Part shown: piece after piece, positions 9,273 through 17,688 of the stretch
Layout of the letters: each line of letters starts with the position of its first letter
How positions within the stretch are numbered: position 1 is the stretch's first letter
Source: Planctomycetaceae bacterium
GTDB lineage: Bacteria > Planctomycetota > Planctomycetia > Planctomycetales > Planctomycetaceae
DNA: 64,000 nucleotides
Reading direction: 5' to 3'
Assembly (NCBI GenBank): GCA_018699955.1
Contig: JABISG010000116.1
Span: 62,001 to 126,000 of the forward strand
Translations under genes and position numbers: made by a program
The notes under the pieces: model-generated
Seen by the model: only the letters and a program-made list of their open reading frames with translations
Database searches by the model: none
Told to the model about the DNA's origin: nothing

Positions 9273-9803
9273 ATGACAGCACGTATCGGCATTGTGACCG
9301 TTTCCGACCGAGCCAGCCGGGGCGAGTATGAAGACCGTGGCGGGCCGGCCATTCGTGATTATCTCGACAACATTCTCACCTCCGAGTGGGAAGCGGTTGC
9401 CCGTGTGATTCCCGATGAACGACCGCAGGTGGAAGCGACACTCCGCGAACTCTGCGACGACGAAGGCTGCTGCCTGGTGATCACCACCGGCGGCACCGGG
9501 CCATCACAGCGCGACATCACACCCGAGGCCACCGAAGCGGTCTGCGAAAAAATGATGCCCGGCTTCGGCGAACTGATGCGGACCGTCTCACTCCGCGCCG
9601 TCGCGACGGCCATTCTCTCCAGACAAACAGCCGGCATCCGTGGCAAATCGCTGCTGCTGAACCTGCCGGGTCAACCCAAAGCGATCGGCGAATGCCTCGA
9701 CGCCGTCTTCCCCGCCATCCCCTACTGCATCGACCTGCTAGAAGGCCCGTATCTAACCACCGACGAATCCAAACTCGTCGCCTTCCGCCCCAAGAAAAAA
9801 TAA
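9273..9803 (+). CDS. mog: Molybdopterin adenylyltransferase, MogA family
   Basis: A 176-residue cytoplasmic protein of the MogA/MoaB family. MogA activates molybdopterin by adenylylation before MoeA inserts molybdate. The family signature TTGGTGPSQRDITPEAT is at residues 71-87, and the second conserved loop is LLLNLPGQPKAIGECL near 130-145. Length and motif order fit a full-length single-domain enzyme. A moeA gene and a sulfite-oxidase-type molybdoenzyme are in the same window at 36.8-39.3 kb, though not adjacent. MoaB-type naming is the main alternative. Confidence 0.9.
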   Translation: MTARIGIVTVSDRASRGEYEDRGGPAIRDYLDNILTSEWEAVARVIPDERPQVEATLRELCDDEGCCLVITTGGTGPSQRDITPEATEAVCEKMMPGFGELMRTVSLRAVATAILSRQTAGIRGKSLLLNLPGQPKAIGECLDAVFPAIPYCIDLLEGPYLTTDESKLVAFRPKKK

Positions 9804-9888
9804 CCCCGTCCACAAACCGCCGGACAGAGCAAACAGATAATACCACCCCCCGCCTGCCCGGCAGCACCGAGTCAGATTGAGCGACTTG

Positions 9889-10188
9889 TTATGTGGCCGA
9901 GCTCTCATGTGGACCGATGTGTCCCACGCCAGAATTGAGGTCGAGCTCTATATCATATCCTACATCCCGCTCCCGTCGGATGCGGAGAAAGTGCCCGATG
10001 GCCTCATCCAGCGGAATGTCATCCTTTTCCCACAACTTGTTCCCTTCGTGGTCCCTCAACTCGACCCAATAGTTGAGGTTTTCAAGCTGGCCGATCTCCA
10101 GCATGTCCGCGAAGGCGACATAGAATCCCGTATTCATCTGCAAGAGTGTGCGGAGCGCGGCAGCGAGTTCGTCGTCGGGAATTGCCAT
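9889..10188 (-). CDS. Small acidic hypothetical protein
   Basis: A soluble protein of about 99 residues starting MAIPDDELAAALRTLL. The frame stays open upstream to 10251 (120 residues), but the extra part looks less protein-like, so the internal ATG is preferred; neither start has a clear Shine-Dalgarno. No signal peptide or membrane segment is visible. The middle (YWVELRDHEGNKLWEKDD) suggests an alternating beta structure. I do not recognise the family. Small acidic proteins of this kind are often immunity proteins, but nothing nearby supports that. Confidence 0.6.
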   Translation of the reverse strand: MAIPDDELAAALRTLLQMNTGFYVAFADMLEIGQLENLNYWVELRDHEGNKLWEKDDIPLDEAIGHFLRIRRERDVGYDIELDLNSGVGHIGPHESSAT

Positions 10189-10288
10189 TGTGTTTTCATT
10201 CGCCGCATAACACGGCTTAGCATTCTGGAGATTAGCCAAGCGTCCCGACACATCGACGGCACATCCTTGCGCCGTCGAAGCATGTGTC

Positions 10289-11194
10289 TCACTTCCCCGA
10301 CTTTACAAACTGCTGATACACATCGGCCACGCCTGCCGACTTGGTGTCGCCGGCGTGAATGTATAACCCGTAACGCAGGTTGAGAGTGCTCTTCGGTTTC
10401 ACTTCCTCCGGGGCGGCTTCGCTGGCGCCGCGGGTGTAGGCTTTTTCGCCGAACGGGTTGATGGAGAACAGGCCGTAGTTGCGGACGTGATACCGCGACG
10501 GGCGGAAGTTCTTGGGGTGATCGAACAGCGTGACGCCGAAGGTCTTGCCATCGACTTTGCCGTAGTAGTCGATCCAGGCAGAGCGTTTGCCCCAGGTGTT
10601 CTTAGTGTCCTTCAGTCCTTCGGCGTTCACCACGTGTCCGCCTTCGTTTTCCCGCATCGAGTCGACCATGCGGAAACCGAACAGACCTTCTTTGGTGTCG
10701 CGGAACGTGGCCGACTTTGCACCGGCGATGAAGGTGATGTCGTAGGTCATCAGCCGGTTGGCATAAATGCCGATGATTGTCTTTTCGGTCACCACCGGTT
10801 TGCCGTCGTCTCCCAACCACTCGTTGACGACGAGCAATTTGGCCGGGTTCCCTTTGGCGGTCAACGGTTTGACGGTGACGTTCTTGATCTTCCCTTTTTC
10901 GGCCCAGAAGCGGATCTCGTTGACTTCATCGACGGCCACCCAGACGCCCTTGTGATGCGGGTGATCGTCGCCTTCTTTTTCGATCTCGCGGGTGAGGATG
11001 GTGCCGCCCGGTCCGCGCACGGGATACATAAACGGCTTGGGCAGATTGGCGCTGAAATTGAAGACGGCAAACTGTTCGCCGCCAATTTGGATGTCGACCG
11101 TGTCGTTGTTCTTCTTCAACTCAACGGTGGGATCGCCGGCGATTGCAATACTGGAAAACAAAAGCACAAGGACGCTCGTCGAAAGGATTCTCAC
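10289..11194 (-). CDS. DUF6807 (PmoA-like) secreted protein
   Basis: A protein of about 301 residues. The start is GTG at 11194, with a GAGGAG Shine-Dalgarno seven bases before it; translation then begins with a typical signal peptide (VRILSTSVLVLLFSSIAIAG). The mature part matches the DUF6807/PmoA-type family found beside sugar-degrading and dehydrogenase genes in planctomycetes and Bacteroidetes. Landmarks are the DHPHHKGVW motif and the later GFRMVDSMRENEGG and SAWIDYYG stretches. The His-rich motif suggests a metal or sugar site, which is inference. The function of the family is not established. A longer upstream frame to 11359 exists but lacks support. Confidence 0.85.
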   Translation of the reverse strand: MRILSTSVLVLLFSSIAIAGDPTVELKKNNDTVDIQIGGEQFAVFNFSANLPKPFMYPVRGPGGTILTREIEKEGDDHPHHKGVWVAVDEVNEIRFWAEKGKIKNVTVKPLTAKGNPAKLLVVNEWLGDDGKPVVTEKTIIGIYANRLMTYDITFIAGAKSATFRDTKEGLFGFRMVDSMRENEGGHVVNAEGLKDTKNTWGKRSAWIDYYGKVDGKTFGVTLFDHPKNFRPSRYHVRNYGLFSINPFGEKAYTRGASEAAPEEVKPKSTLNLRYGLYIHAGDTKSAGVADVYQQFVKSGK

Positions 11195-11387
11195 AGTTGG
11201 CTCCTCTTTTGTATCGTGGGTACACACCAGCCCGCTGCGCGAGCAAGGGAACAGTAGGTAAGCATCGATGGATGTATTATTCCATAGTACCGGAGTGACT
11301 GCCCGAGTCGAGTCAAATGCGGTATAAATGCCAGCCAAGACCGCTTTGGGTGAAAACAATTCGACGAGAAATTACGGGCGATTGACG

Positions 11388-11999
11388 ATGAAATCGAAAG
11401 GACGACGGCTCACGCCATACCCGCCGGTGTCTCGCGCACGGCAACCGATGTCCGGTGCCGACGGTGCGGGAAGCGGGTGGGAGATGTCCATTTTCGGTGA
11501 TCTGACCGAAAAGCACGCCGAGTTGATCGGCCATCTGTTGGATGTTCCGCGCCGCAGTCGCGGCATTATTTATTTCGATTCGTGCGGCGGCAGCGCGTTT
11601 GTCGGGTTGTCGTTGGCAAGCCTGATCCGATATCGCGGACTCGATGTGAAAGGCGTGGTGGCCGGGGAATGTTCGTCGGCGGCGCTATTGCCGTTTGCCG
11701 CCTGCAACAAGCGCTATGTGACCCGGCATTCTTCGATGCTGTTTCACCCCATCCGTTGGCAGAGTGATGAAAATGTGCGGATGGAAGAAGCCGAGGAATG
11801 GGCGCGGCACTTTCGGGTGATGGAAGACGACATGGACGATTTGTTATCTCGTCTGTTCGACTTTCCCCGTGAGAAACTCGATGCCTGGACGCGGCCTGGC
11901 CGTTTCGTCAGCGGCGAAGAAGTCGTCGCCGCCGGTTTGGCCAAAATGATCGACCTGTTTTCCGGCGACGTCTGGAAGCAGATCGATGCGGCTAAGTAG
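11388..11999 (+). CDS. ClpP/crotonase-fold serine protease-like protein
   Basis: A 203-residue protein related to the ClpP/SppA clan. It has the substrate-strand motif DSCGGSAFVGL, a nucleophile-type segment GECSSAALLPFAAC and a histidine segment HSSMLFHPI, in the ClpP order. The region where ClpP carries its catalytic Asp (T-x-R-D-x-F) reads TRPGRFVSGEEVVAAGL, so the Asp is not obvious. The gene is alone and no ClpX or ClpA gene is near. It may be a divergent or regulatory ClpP-like protein. The start at 11388 is chosen because residues upstream of it look random. Confidence 0.75.
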   Translation: MKSKGRRLTPYPPVSRARQPMSGADGAGSGWEMSIFGDLTEKHAELIGHLLDVPRRSRGIIYFDSCGGSAFVGLSLASLIRYRGLDVKGVVAGECSSAALLPFAACNKRYVTRHSSMLFHPIRWQSDENVRMEEAEEWARHFRVMEDDMDDLLSRLFDFPREKLDAWTRPGRFVSGEEVVAAGLAKMIDLFSGDVWKQIDAAK

Positions 12000-12023
12000 C
12001 TGCGATGCAGGCGGGCGTCGCGG

Positions 12024-12329
12024 TCAGTCTTCGGCCGAATCGTCATTGGCGGGAACGACACGGTAGCCGAGGGCGAGAATCAGTTTGATGGTTTCGATCG
12101 CCGTGTTGCGGTCGTAATCTTGCTCCGATTCCGACAGGTCCTCGTACGCCACGAGGCCGGGGTGTGTCAGTTCTTTGTCGTCGCGCTGACTTCCGAATCG
12201 CCAACCCTCGGCCATCCGCTGACGTGCCCACACCTCGTGTGTATTCTTCGCAAGCAGTTCGGTCAGTTGTTTGATGTCCGCGTCCAATTCGATTTGTGAC
12301 GTGTCGATCGGATTGGGTTCGTAGGACAT
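12024..12329 (-). CDS. RyR-domain protein
   Basis: A 101-residue soluble protein made almost entirely of one RyR domain, the repeat first named from eukaryotic ryanodine receptors and also found in bacteria and phages. The conserved core is visible: a Pro-Ile-Asp-Thr start (PNPIDTSQIEL), HEVWARQRMAEGW, then HPGLVAYEDL, and the closing YDRNTAIETIKLILALGY. In bacteria the domain occurs alone or fused to signalling and mobile-element proteins, and its ligand is unknown. It faces the ClpP-like gene tail to tail. Start ATG at 12329. Confidence 0.88.
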   Translation of the reverse strand: MSYEPNPIDTSQIELDADIKQLTELLAKNTHEVWARQRMAEGWRFGSQRDDKELTHPGLVAYEDLSESEQDYDRNTAIETIKLILALGYRVVPANDDSAED

Positions 12330-12795
12330 GGGCGGCTCTTTGGACGAGACAACAGAGATGATCGATGTGTCGGCGCGGAATTTCGCCGCGGTGAATACCT
12401 ATCCGGCATTGTAGATCGCCACTGCGCACCTGCCAGCCCAGTTTGCCGAAATCAACTGACCGATACGGAAGGTGAATCAACACATGTGACATGCGAATTA
12501 TGTGGGCCATGTGGAGAACGAGCGGCGGATTGGCAATTCGTGATGAGGAAAGAGCTTATGTCGAGGGGAATAGGTGTTGCCGCGGGCTGGAGTGTAGTGG
12601 GACAATCGGATCGACTCTCACAAATTGCCACAGTCTCCGGGATACTCTATAATAGGTGGTTGAATTGTGCTGCCGATTTTGGCGACGGATTGCGTTGTAC
12701 GGCGGGCCGGGGTTGTGTTTTTGGCGTTCGTTTCGCCGATGTAGAAGTAACAAGGCTTTACCGCCGAGTGAGTCTTTCCGCAGGGATGCCGTGTC
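12330..12795. other. Intergenic region upstream of exbD, 466 bases
   Basis: No supported gene; a 111-residue frame at 12486-12821 looks random and overlaps the true exbD start. The region holds a good promoter candidate at 12625-12653 for the exbD operon. Confidence 0.55.
12625..12653 (+). promoter_or_regulatory. Sigma-70-like promoter for exbD operon
   Basis: TTGCCA (12625-12630), a 17-base spacer and a perfect TATAAT (12648-12653). Transcription would begin near 12660, giving a leader of about 135 bases before the exbD ATG. Confidence 0.6.
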
Positions 12796-13215
12796 ATGCC
12801 ACTCAAGACCGAGACGGTTGAAGAGCCGACCCTCAATCTGACCCCGATGATCGACATCGTGTTCCTGTTGATCATTTTCTTCATGGTGGGTACGCAGTTT
12901 GCGCAGATGGAGCGGCAGTACGACATCGAACTGCCCACAGTTTCTGTCGCACGACCGCTGACCAGTCTGCCGGACGAGATCGTGATCAACGTGCGTCGCA
13001 ACGGCGATATCATCATGAAAGCGCAAACGCTGACACATGCCGAACTGCGGCAACAACTGCGCGAAGCCAAACGAAACTACGCCGACCAGGCGGTCGTGAT
13101 CCGAGGCGAAGGGAATGGCGAGTACCAGCATGTTGTCAACGTGCTGTCGATTTGCCATGAGGAAGACATCAATTCGATTTCGCTGGCCCACCGTCTGAAG
13201 TCCGAGGGCGAATGA
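12796..13215 (+). CDS. ExbD/TolR family biopolymer transport protein
   Basis: A 139-residue inner-membrane protein. After a short cytoplasmic tail it has NLTPMIDIVFLLIIFFMVG, with the conserved Asp in the single membrane helix (residues about 14-33), followed by a periplasmic TolR-like domain. ExbD/TolR proteins work with ExbB/TolQ to use the proton gradient for outer-membrane processes. No ExbB is adjacent in this window. The stop overlaps the start of the next gene in ATGATG, so the downstream prenyltransferase-fold protein is translationally coupled and probably a functional partner. Confidence 0.9.
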   Translation: MPLKTETVEEPTLNLTPMIDIVFLLIIFFMVGTQFAQMERQYDIELPTVSVARPLTSLPDEIVINVRRNGDIIMKAQTLTHAELRQQLREAKRNYADQAVVIRGEGNGEYQHVVNVLSICHEEDINSISLAHRLKSEGE

Positions 13216-15443
13216 TGCTCGAGTTTGTGCAAAACCTATTGTCGTGGCTGTTCAGCCACATGATGCTGATCGCGTGGGTCGGGCTGTTGGGAAGCCTGTT
13301 TTTCGCGACGGTGCATTTGCTGACAATGCTGGTGACCAGCTGGGGCGACCGGAAGGCGTCGTCGAAGTCGCTCATTTGCTCGCTGCTGCTTCACCTCTGC
13401 TTTGCGCAGGGCATCGTGTTCGTCAACCCGCCCAGCGCAACGCCCGACGAAACCGAACCGGAAGTTGAGAAGGCAACTCGCATTCGCAGCGTCAACTTCG
13501 AGACCGAGCAGAAAAGCGAACTGGAAGACATCGGCAACACTCCCGTGTGGGACAAGCCGCCGGAAACCGTCGATACCGAATTGGTGCGATTGGAACATGC
13601 GCCGCTCGATTTGAAGCCGACAATCAGTCCCGAACGCACACCGGAAAAACAATTCCTGCCCGATGTGAGTCTCCCGCAAGTCGCCAGCACGCCCGATCGT
13701 CCCGTTGCAATTCCCAAGCCGGAAGACCGCGGGGCCAAAGGGCCGGTGATTGAAGCCGCCAGGCTGATGAAGGTCGAAGAACCGACGGCCGAAGCGCGGC
13801 CGGAAGTCATCATTCCTTCGCCCAACCGTTCGCGGCAAGAGCAGGCGCGAACACCTTCAACCGAAGAGACACAGCCGACGACCCGTCCCACGCGGGGAGA
13901 CGTCGATCGCGTTCGCCCACAACTGGATTCCCCCGTGTTGCTCGCATCAGTCGATGCCGACATCGATCCGCGTTCGCTATTAAAACGGGGACCGGTTGCC
14001 GACTCGATTGAGCGTCGCGTTGGGCCGGCACCAACGGGCGCGTTGTCGAACGCAATTGGTGAAGCAACCGACGACTTGCCGAGCGGACCGTCCGACGCAG
14101 GCGGCAATGCCTCGCCGGCACGATCACGGCTTGCAGGTCGCTCGCCAACATCGGTGAAGGACGGCGCGATCGGACGCTATCGTCCCGAACGACAGGCACG
14201 AACTCCCCGGCCCGAATTGGGACCGTCCATCAACGTTCGCATTGGTTCGTCGGCCATCATTCCCCGCGCCGGTGCGGTCCCCAATGCAAGGCGTCCGAAC
14301 TTCAAATCCGATCGAATTGGCCCGCGCGCCAGTTTGCCTTCAACCTACCAGGGCCGAGATCGTAGTCAGCGAAACAAGATCGTGCTGAAGGCGGGCGGGA
14401 CGGAGTCGTCGGAGCGGGCCGTCGAGTTGAGTCTGCGGTGGCTGGCGTCGCATCAAACGGCCGAGGGTTACTGGGATGCCGACCGACACGGTTCGGGTCA
14501 GGTGAAGGTGGACGAGCAAGGGGTTGATCGCAGAAATGCCGGCAAAAACGCAGATGCCGGAATCACCGGGCTGGCCGTGCTGGCGTTTCTCGCCGCCGGC
14601 TACACACACGAAGAAGGCGAGTATGCCGGCAATGTCGAACGCGCATTATTGTGGCTGGTTCGGCAGCAGGCCGAAAATGGCTACCTCGGCGGACAGGCTT
14701 CACATTATGCCAAGCACTACTGCCACGCGATGGCCACCTATGCAATGGCCGAGGCCTACGCGCTGCAGAGCGACCCGACGACCGACCTGCGATTGCGCGA
14801 GCCGATTCGTCGCGCCGTCGGATACATCATCAGCAACCAGAATTCTGAAGACGGCGGCTGGCGATACCTCAAGGGACAAATCAGCGACATGAGCATGTTC
14901 GGCTGGCAATTGATGGCGCTGAAAAGTGCCGAACTGGCCGGCATCGCCGTTCCCAGAGAGACCAAGCAACAGATGGTGAAGTTTCTCAAGGCGCGCAGTC
15001 TCGGTCAGAATAAAGGTCTGGCCGGTTACCGCGAAAACGAACCCCCTTCGCCCACAATGACGGCCGAAGCTCTCTTCTGCAAACAGATGCTCGGCCTGCA
15101 GCGCGAAAACCGGGCGAGTGCCGAAGCGGCCGCTTACCTGCTGAAAAATCTGCCGCGACGCTCCCGCTGGAATCTGTACTACTGGTACTACGGCAACCTG
15201 TCGATGATCCAGTACAACGGAAAAGCATGGCGCGATTGGAACGCTGCCGTCCGCGATGTGCTGGTCGCCGAACAGGTGACAAAGGGGCAGAACGTTGGCA
15301 GTTGGGACCCCAAAGGTCCGTGGGGGCCATACGGCGGACGGGTCTATTCGACGGCAATGGCCGCCTTGTGTCTGGAAGTTTATGCCCGGTATTTGCCGCT
15401 GTATCAAATCGGCGACCGCGACGCGACCAAGACGCGGCGATAG
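13212..15443 (+). CDS. Membrane-anchored prenyltransferase/squalene-cyclase-fold repeat protein
   Basis: A 743-residue protein with three parts. One or two membrane helices lie in the first 85 residues. A long Pro/Arg/Glu-rich, probably disordered linker covers about 85-390. A C-terminal alpha-barrel domain, about 395-740, belongs to the prenyltransferase/squalene oxidase repeat family (ERAVELSLRWLASHQTAEG, NSEDGGWRYLKGQ). The repeats LxWLxxxQxxxGxW are visible. The linker and N-terminal anchor recall TonB-like architecture. Coupling with ExbD suggests energy-linked envelope work, not terpene cyclisation, but this is inference. The conserved Asp motif of true squalene cyclases is not evident. 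Confidence 0.85.
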   Translation: MMLEFVQNLLSWLFSHMMLIAWVGLLGSLFFATVHLLTMLVTSWGDRKASSKSLICSLLLHLCFAQGIVFVNPPSATPDETEPEVEKATRIRSVNFETEQKSELEDIGNTPVWDKPPETVDTELVRLEHAPLDLKPTISPERTPEKQFLPDVSLPQVASTPDRPVAIPKPEDRGAKGPVIEAARLMKVEEPTAEARPEVIIPSPNRSRQEQARTPSTEETQPTTRPTRGDVDRVRPQLDSPVLLASVDADIDPRSLLKRGPVADSIERRVGPAPTGALSNAIGEATDDLPSGPSDAGGNASPARSRLAGRSPTSVKDGAIGRYRPERQARTPRPELGPSINVRIGSSAIIPRAGAVPNARRPNFKSDRIGPRASLPSTYQGRDRSQRNKIVLKAGGTESSERAVELSLRWLASHQTAEGYWDADRHGSGQVKVDEQGVDRRNAGKNADAGITGLAVLAFLAAGYTHEEGEYAGNVERALLWLVRQQAENGYLGGQASHYAKHYCHAMATYAMAEAYALQSDPTTDLRLREPIRRAVGYIISNQNSEDGGWRYLKGQISDMSMFGWQLMALKSAELAGIAVPRETKQQMVKFLKARSLGQNKGLAGYRENEPPSPTMTAEALFCKQMLGLQRENRASAEAAAYLLKNLPRRSRWNLYYWYYGNLSMIQYNGKAWRDWNAAVRDVLVAEQVTKGQNVGSWDPKGPWGPYGGRVYSTAMAALCLEVYARYLPLYQIGDRDATKTRR

Positions 15444-15510
15444 CCACATCGCATGTCAAAGGCCCTCGGGCTGCGCCCCGGGGGATCGAACAGTTGCATC
15501 TCTTTGAGTT

Positions 15511-15586
15511 CTGTCAAAACCCTCTGTTGGCTAACAACACTCCTTGTAACTAAGTGCGGAGTTCGCCCACAACCGGGTTTTGACGG
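15511..15586. repeat. Structured intergenic element A (covarying pair with 32821-32898)
   Basis: The arms CTGTCAAAACCC and GGGTTTTGACGG enclose a 52-base loop (15523-15574). Inside the loop GTTG pairs with CAAC. A second element with an identical 52-base loop length and compensatory changes in both stems occurs at 32821-32898. Both lie upstream of + strand genes. Confidence 0.7.
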
Positions 15587-15664
15587 AGCCTCTTGCAAGT
15601 TCGCCCATAAGCAGGCATAGTTTGAACCAACAGCAACTCATCGGCCTGACCGGGAACGGACACC

Positions 15665-16441
15665 ATGTACGAACTAACGGCCGAAGTGACGGCCGAATTC
15701 ATCGGCACGGCAATTCTCATCCTGCTGGGCAACGGCGTTGTCGCCAACGTGCTGCTGACCGACACCAAAGGTAACGGCGGCGGTTTGATTGTCATCTGCA
15801 CCGGGTGGGGACTGGCCGTCTACACTGCCGTTCTCTGCGTCGGCGATATCAGCGGGGCACACATCAATCCCGCCGTCACAATTGGCCTGGCGGTTGCAGG
15901 GGAGTTTCCCTGGTCGAGTGTTAGCGGGTTTGTCGTCGCGCAAATGGCCGGCGCGATCGTCGGTGGCGCAATCGTCTACCTGTTTTACAAGTCTCACTAT
16001 GACGTCACCGAAGATGCCGGCTTGAAGCTAGCCACGTTTTGTAACACTCCGGCAATCCGCAATGTTCCGTTGAATTTTCTCTCCGAGGCGATTGCCACGT
16101 TCGTGTTGGTGTATGCCGTGCTGCTGATGACCGACCCGACCATCACTCAGGGAAGTGGAAGCACAGAGCATGAAATGAAAGTGGGACTGGGATCGATCGG
16201 CGCGCTGCGGGTTGGCTTGATTGTATTCGCGATTGGTCTGTCACTGGGTGGCACAACCGGTTACGCCATTAACCCGGCCCGCGATCTCGGCCCGCGCATC
16301 GCCCACGCTATCCTGCCAATACGTGGCAAGGGGGACAGCGGCTGGTCGTACGCGCCGATCCCAGTGATCGGTCCCATCGTGGGAGGAATTCTGGCCGCCT
16401 TGCTGTATCGGGCTCATGATGTGCTGTTCCCGACTGTCTGA
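15665..16441 (+). CDS. glpF: MIP family channel (aquaglyceroporin)
   Basis: A 258-residue inner-membrane channel with the two half-helix motifs of the major intrinsic protein family: NPA at residues 68-70 (GAHINPAVTI) and NPA at 203-205 (GYAINPARDLGPR). The Asp at 207, after the second motif, is typical of glycerol facilitators and not of strict water channels. Six membrane segments are visible and the length is normal. The gene stands alone with no glpK or glpD beside it, so glycerol as substrate is a family-based inference. Confidence 0.92.
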   Translation: MYELTAEVTAEFIGTAILILLGNGVVANVLLTDTKGNGGGLIVICTGWGLAVYTAVLCVGDISGAHINPAVTIGLAVAGEFPWSSVSGFVVAQMAGAIVGGAIVYLFYKSHYDVTEDAGLKLATFCNTPAIRNVPLNFLSEAIATFVLVYAVLLMTDPTITQGSGSTEHEMKVGLGSIGALRVGLIVFAIGLSLGGTTGYAINPARDLGPRIAHAILPIRGKGDSGWSYAPIPVIGPIVGGILAALLYRAHDVLFPTV

Positions 16442-16506
16442 CCGGTAGAACGGACGCTCAACAAATCTGGCTCCCAGGACCGAACTTGGGATCGAGAAAG
16501 TCCATT

Positions 16507-17553
16507 GTGATCGAACCTGCGACACCATCCGAACGAACGGCGAGCGGCGACTTTCGTCCGACGGCATCGCTGGCAACGTTACGTCAACGCGCAGGGCTGC
16601 TGAAGGCCGTCCGCGCGCATTTTGACGCGGCTGGCTACTGGGAAGTCGAGACGCCGATCGTGTCGCGAGACACGGTGGTCGATGCGTGGCTCGAACCGTT
16701 CACAACCCGCGATGAAACTTCTGCGGACGGATCGGAATTGTTCTTGCAGACCTCTCCGGAATTCGGGATGAAACGTTTGATCGCCGCCGGCGCCACCGCG
16801 ATCTACCAGATCACCCGCGCCTTTCGACAAGGGGAGCACGGCCGACTGCACAATCCGGAATTCACGATCATCGAATGGTACAAGACCGGCGACTCGTATC
16901 ACGACCAGATGGACTTCGTCGAAGAATTCGTTGCAGCCATGTTTCACCTCGGCAGCGAACTTTGTGAGAAGCCCGGTTCAAGCCAGTTCTTTCAACGGCC
17001 GTTTGAACGCATCACTTACGACGGGGCATTCGAGAAGTATGCCGGTTCGGGCGTGTTGAACCTCACTGCTGACGAGTTGATCCGGTTAGCCGAGATACTC
17101 AAGGTGCAGCCACCTGCAACATTGCGGACCGATGACCGGGATGGTTGGCTGAACTTGTTGCTGGCCGAACGCGTGGAACCGCATTTGGGAAGCCAGCGGG
17201 CCACGTTTCTGTACGATTACCCGGCATCACAGGCCGCATTGGCAACCGTTCGCGACGACAGTCCGCCGGTCGCCGAGCGTTTCGAGCTGTACGTCAATGG
17301 GGTGGAACTCTGCAACGGCTATCAGGAATTGACCGATGCCGACGAGTTGCACCGTCGAATGCAGCAGCAGTCAGCAAGTCGCAGCCGAGAGGGGCTGCCG
17401 GCGCTGCCGTTGGAAAATCGGCTGCTCGATGCCATGCGGGCGGGACTGCCGACCTGCTCGGGAGTGGCGTTGGGCTTCGACCGGTTGGCCATGCTCGCGT
17501 TAGGGAAAGAATCGCTCGCCGAAGTGACGGCATTCCCCCACGGCCGCGCCTAG
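16507..17553 (+). CDS. epmA: Elongation factor P lysine lysyltransferase (EpmA/GenX)
   Basis: A 348-residue class II aminoacyl-tRNA-synthetase paralog that adds beta-lysine to elongation factor P. It lacks the anticodon-binding domain and starts directly with LRQRAGLLKAVRAHFDAAGY. Class II motif 2 is seen as ITRAFRQGEHGRLHNPEFTIIEW, and motif 3 as GVALGFDRLAMLALG near the C-terminus. Length fits the EpmA family and is much shorter than LysS. The GTG at 16507 is chosen; a TTG seven codons earlier is possible. The modification partners epmB and efp are not in the window. Confidence 0.9.
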   Translation: MIEPATPSERTASGDFRPTASLATLRQRAGLLKAVRAHFDAAGYWEVETPIVSRDTVVDAWLEPFTTRDETSADGSELFLQTSPEFGMKRLIAAGATAIYQITRAFRQGEHGRLHNPEFTIIEWYKTGDSYHDQMDFVEEFVAAMFHLGSELCEKPGSSQFFQRPFERITYDGAFEKYAGSGVLNLTADELIRLAEILKVQPPATLRTDDRDGWLNLLLAERVEPHLGSQRATFLYDYPASQAALATVRDDSPPVAERFELYVNGVELCNGYQELTDADELHRRMQQQSASRSREGLPALPLENRLLDAMRAGLPTCSGVALGFDRLAMLALGKESLAEVTAFPHGRA

Positions 17554-17583
17554 CATCCAATCGATTCTCGATTCAATGGGTGC

Positions 17584-17602
17584 CACTGGCGTGTCGCCAG
17601 TG
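17584..17602. repeat. Short palindrome CACTGGCG/CGCCAGTG
   Basis: CACTGGCGTGTCGCCAGTG, an inverted repeat with eight-base arms, lies just after epmA. It could act as a bidirectional transcription end between epmA and the convergent DUF1559 gene, although no T-run follows. Confidence 0.5.
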
Positions 17603-17688
17603 CGATGGGGCAGACACTGGCACTCGTTCCCCCCAAACGAGACCCGCAACCGTTTGAATTGAGCGACGACCTTGCTCGGCCTCAAACC

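Noticed and set aside
12486..12821. 111-residue + strand frame upstream of exbD
   Set aside because: It overlaps the exbD start and runs through a promoter; the sequence looks random.
15511..15586. Integron attC-like recombination site
   Set aside because: The palindrome lacks the RYYYAAC/GTTRRRY core sites of attC.
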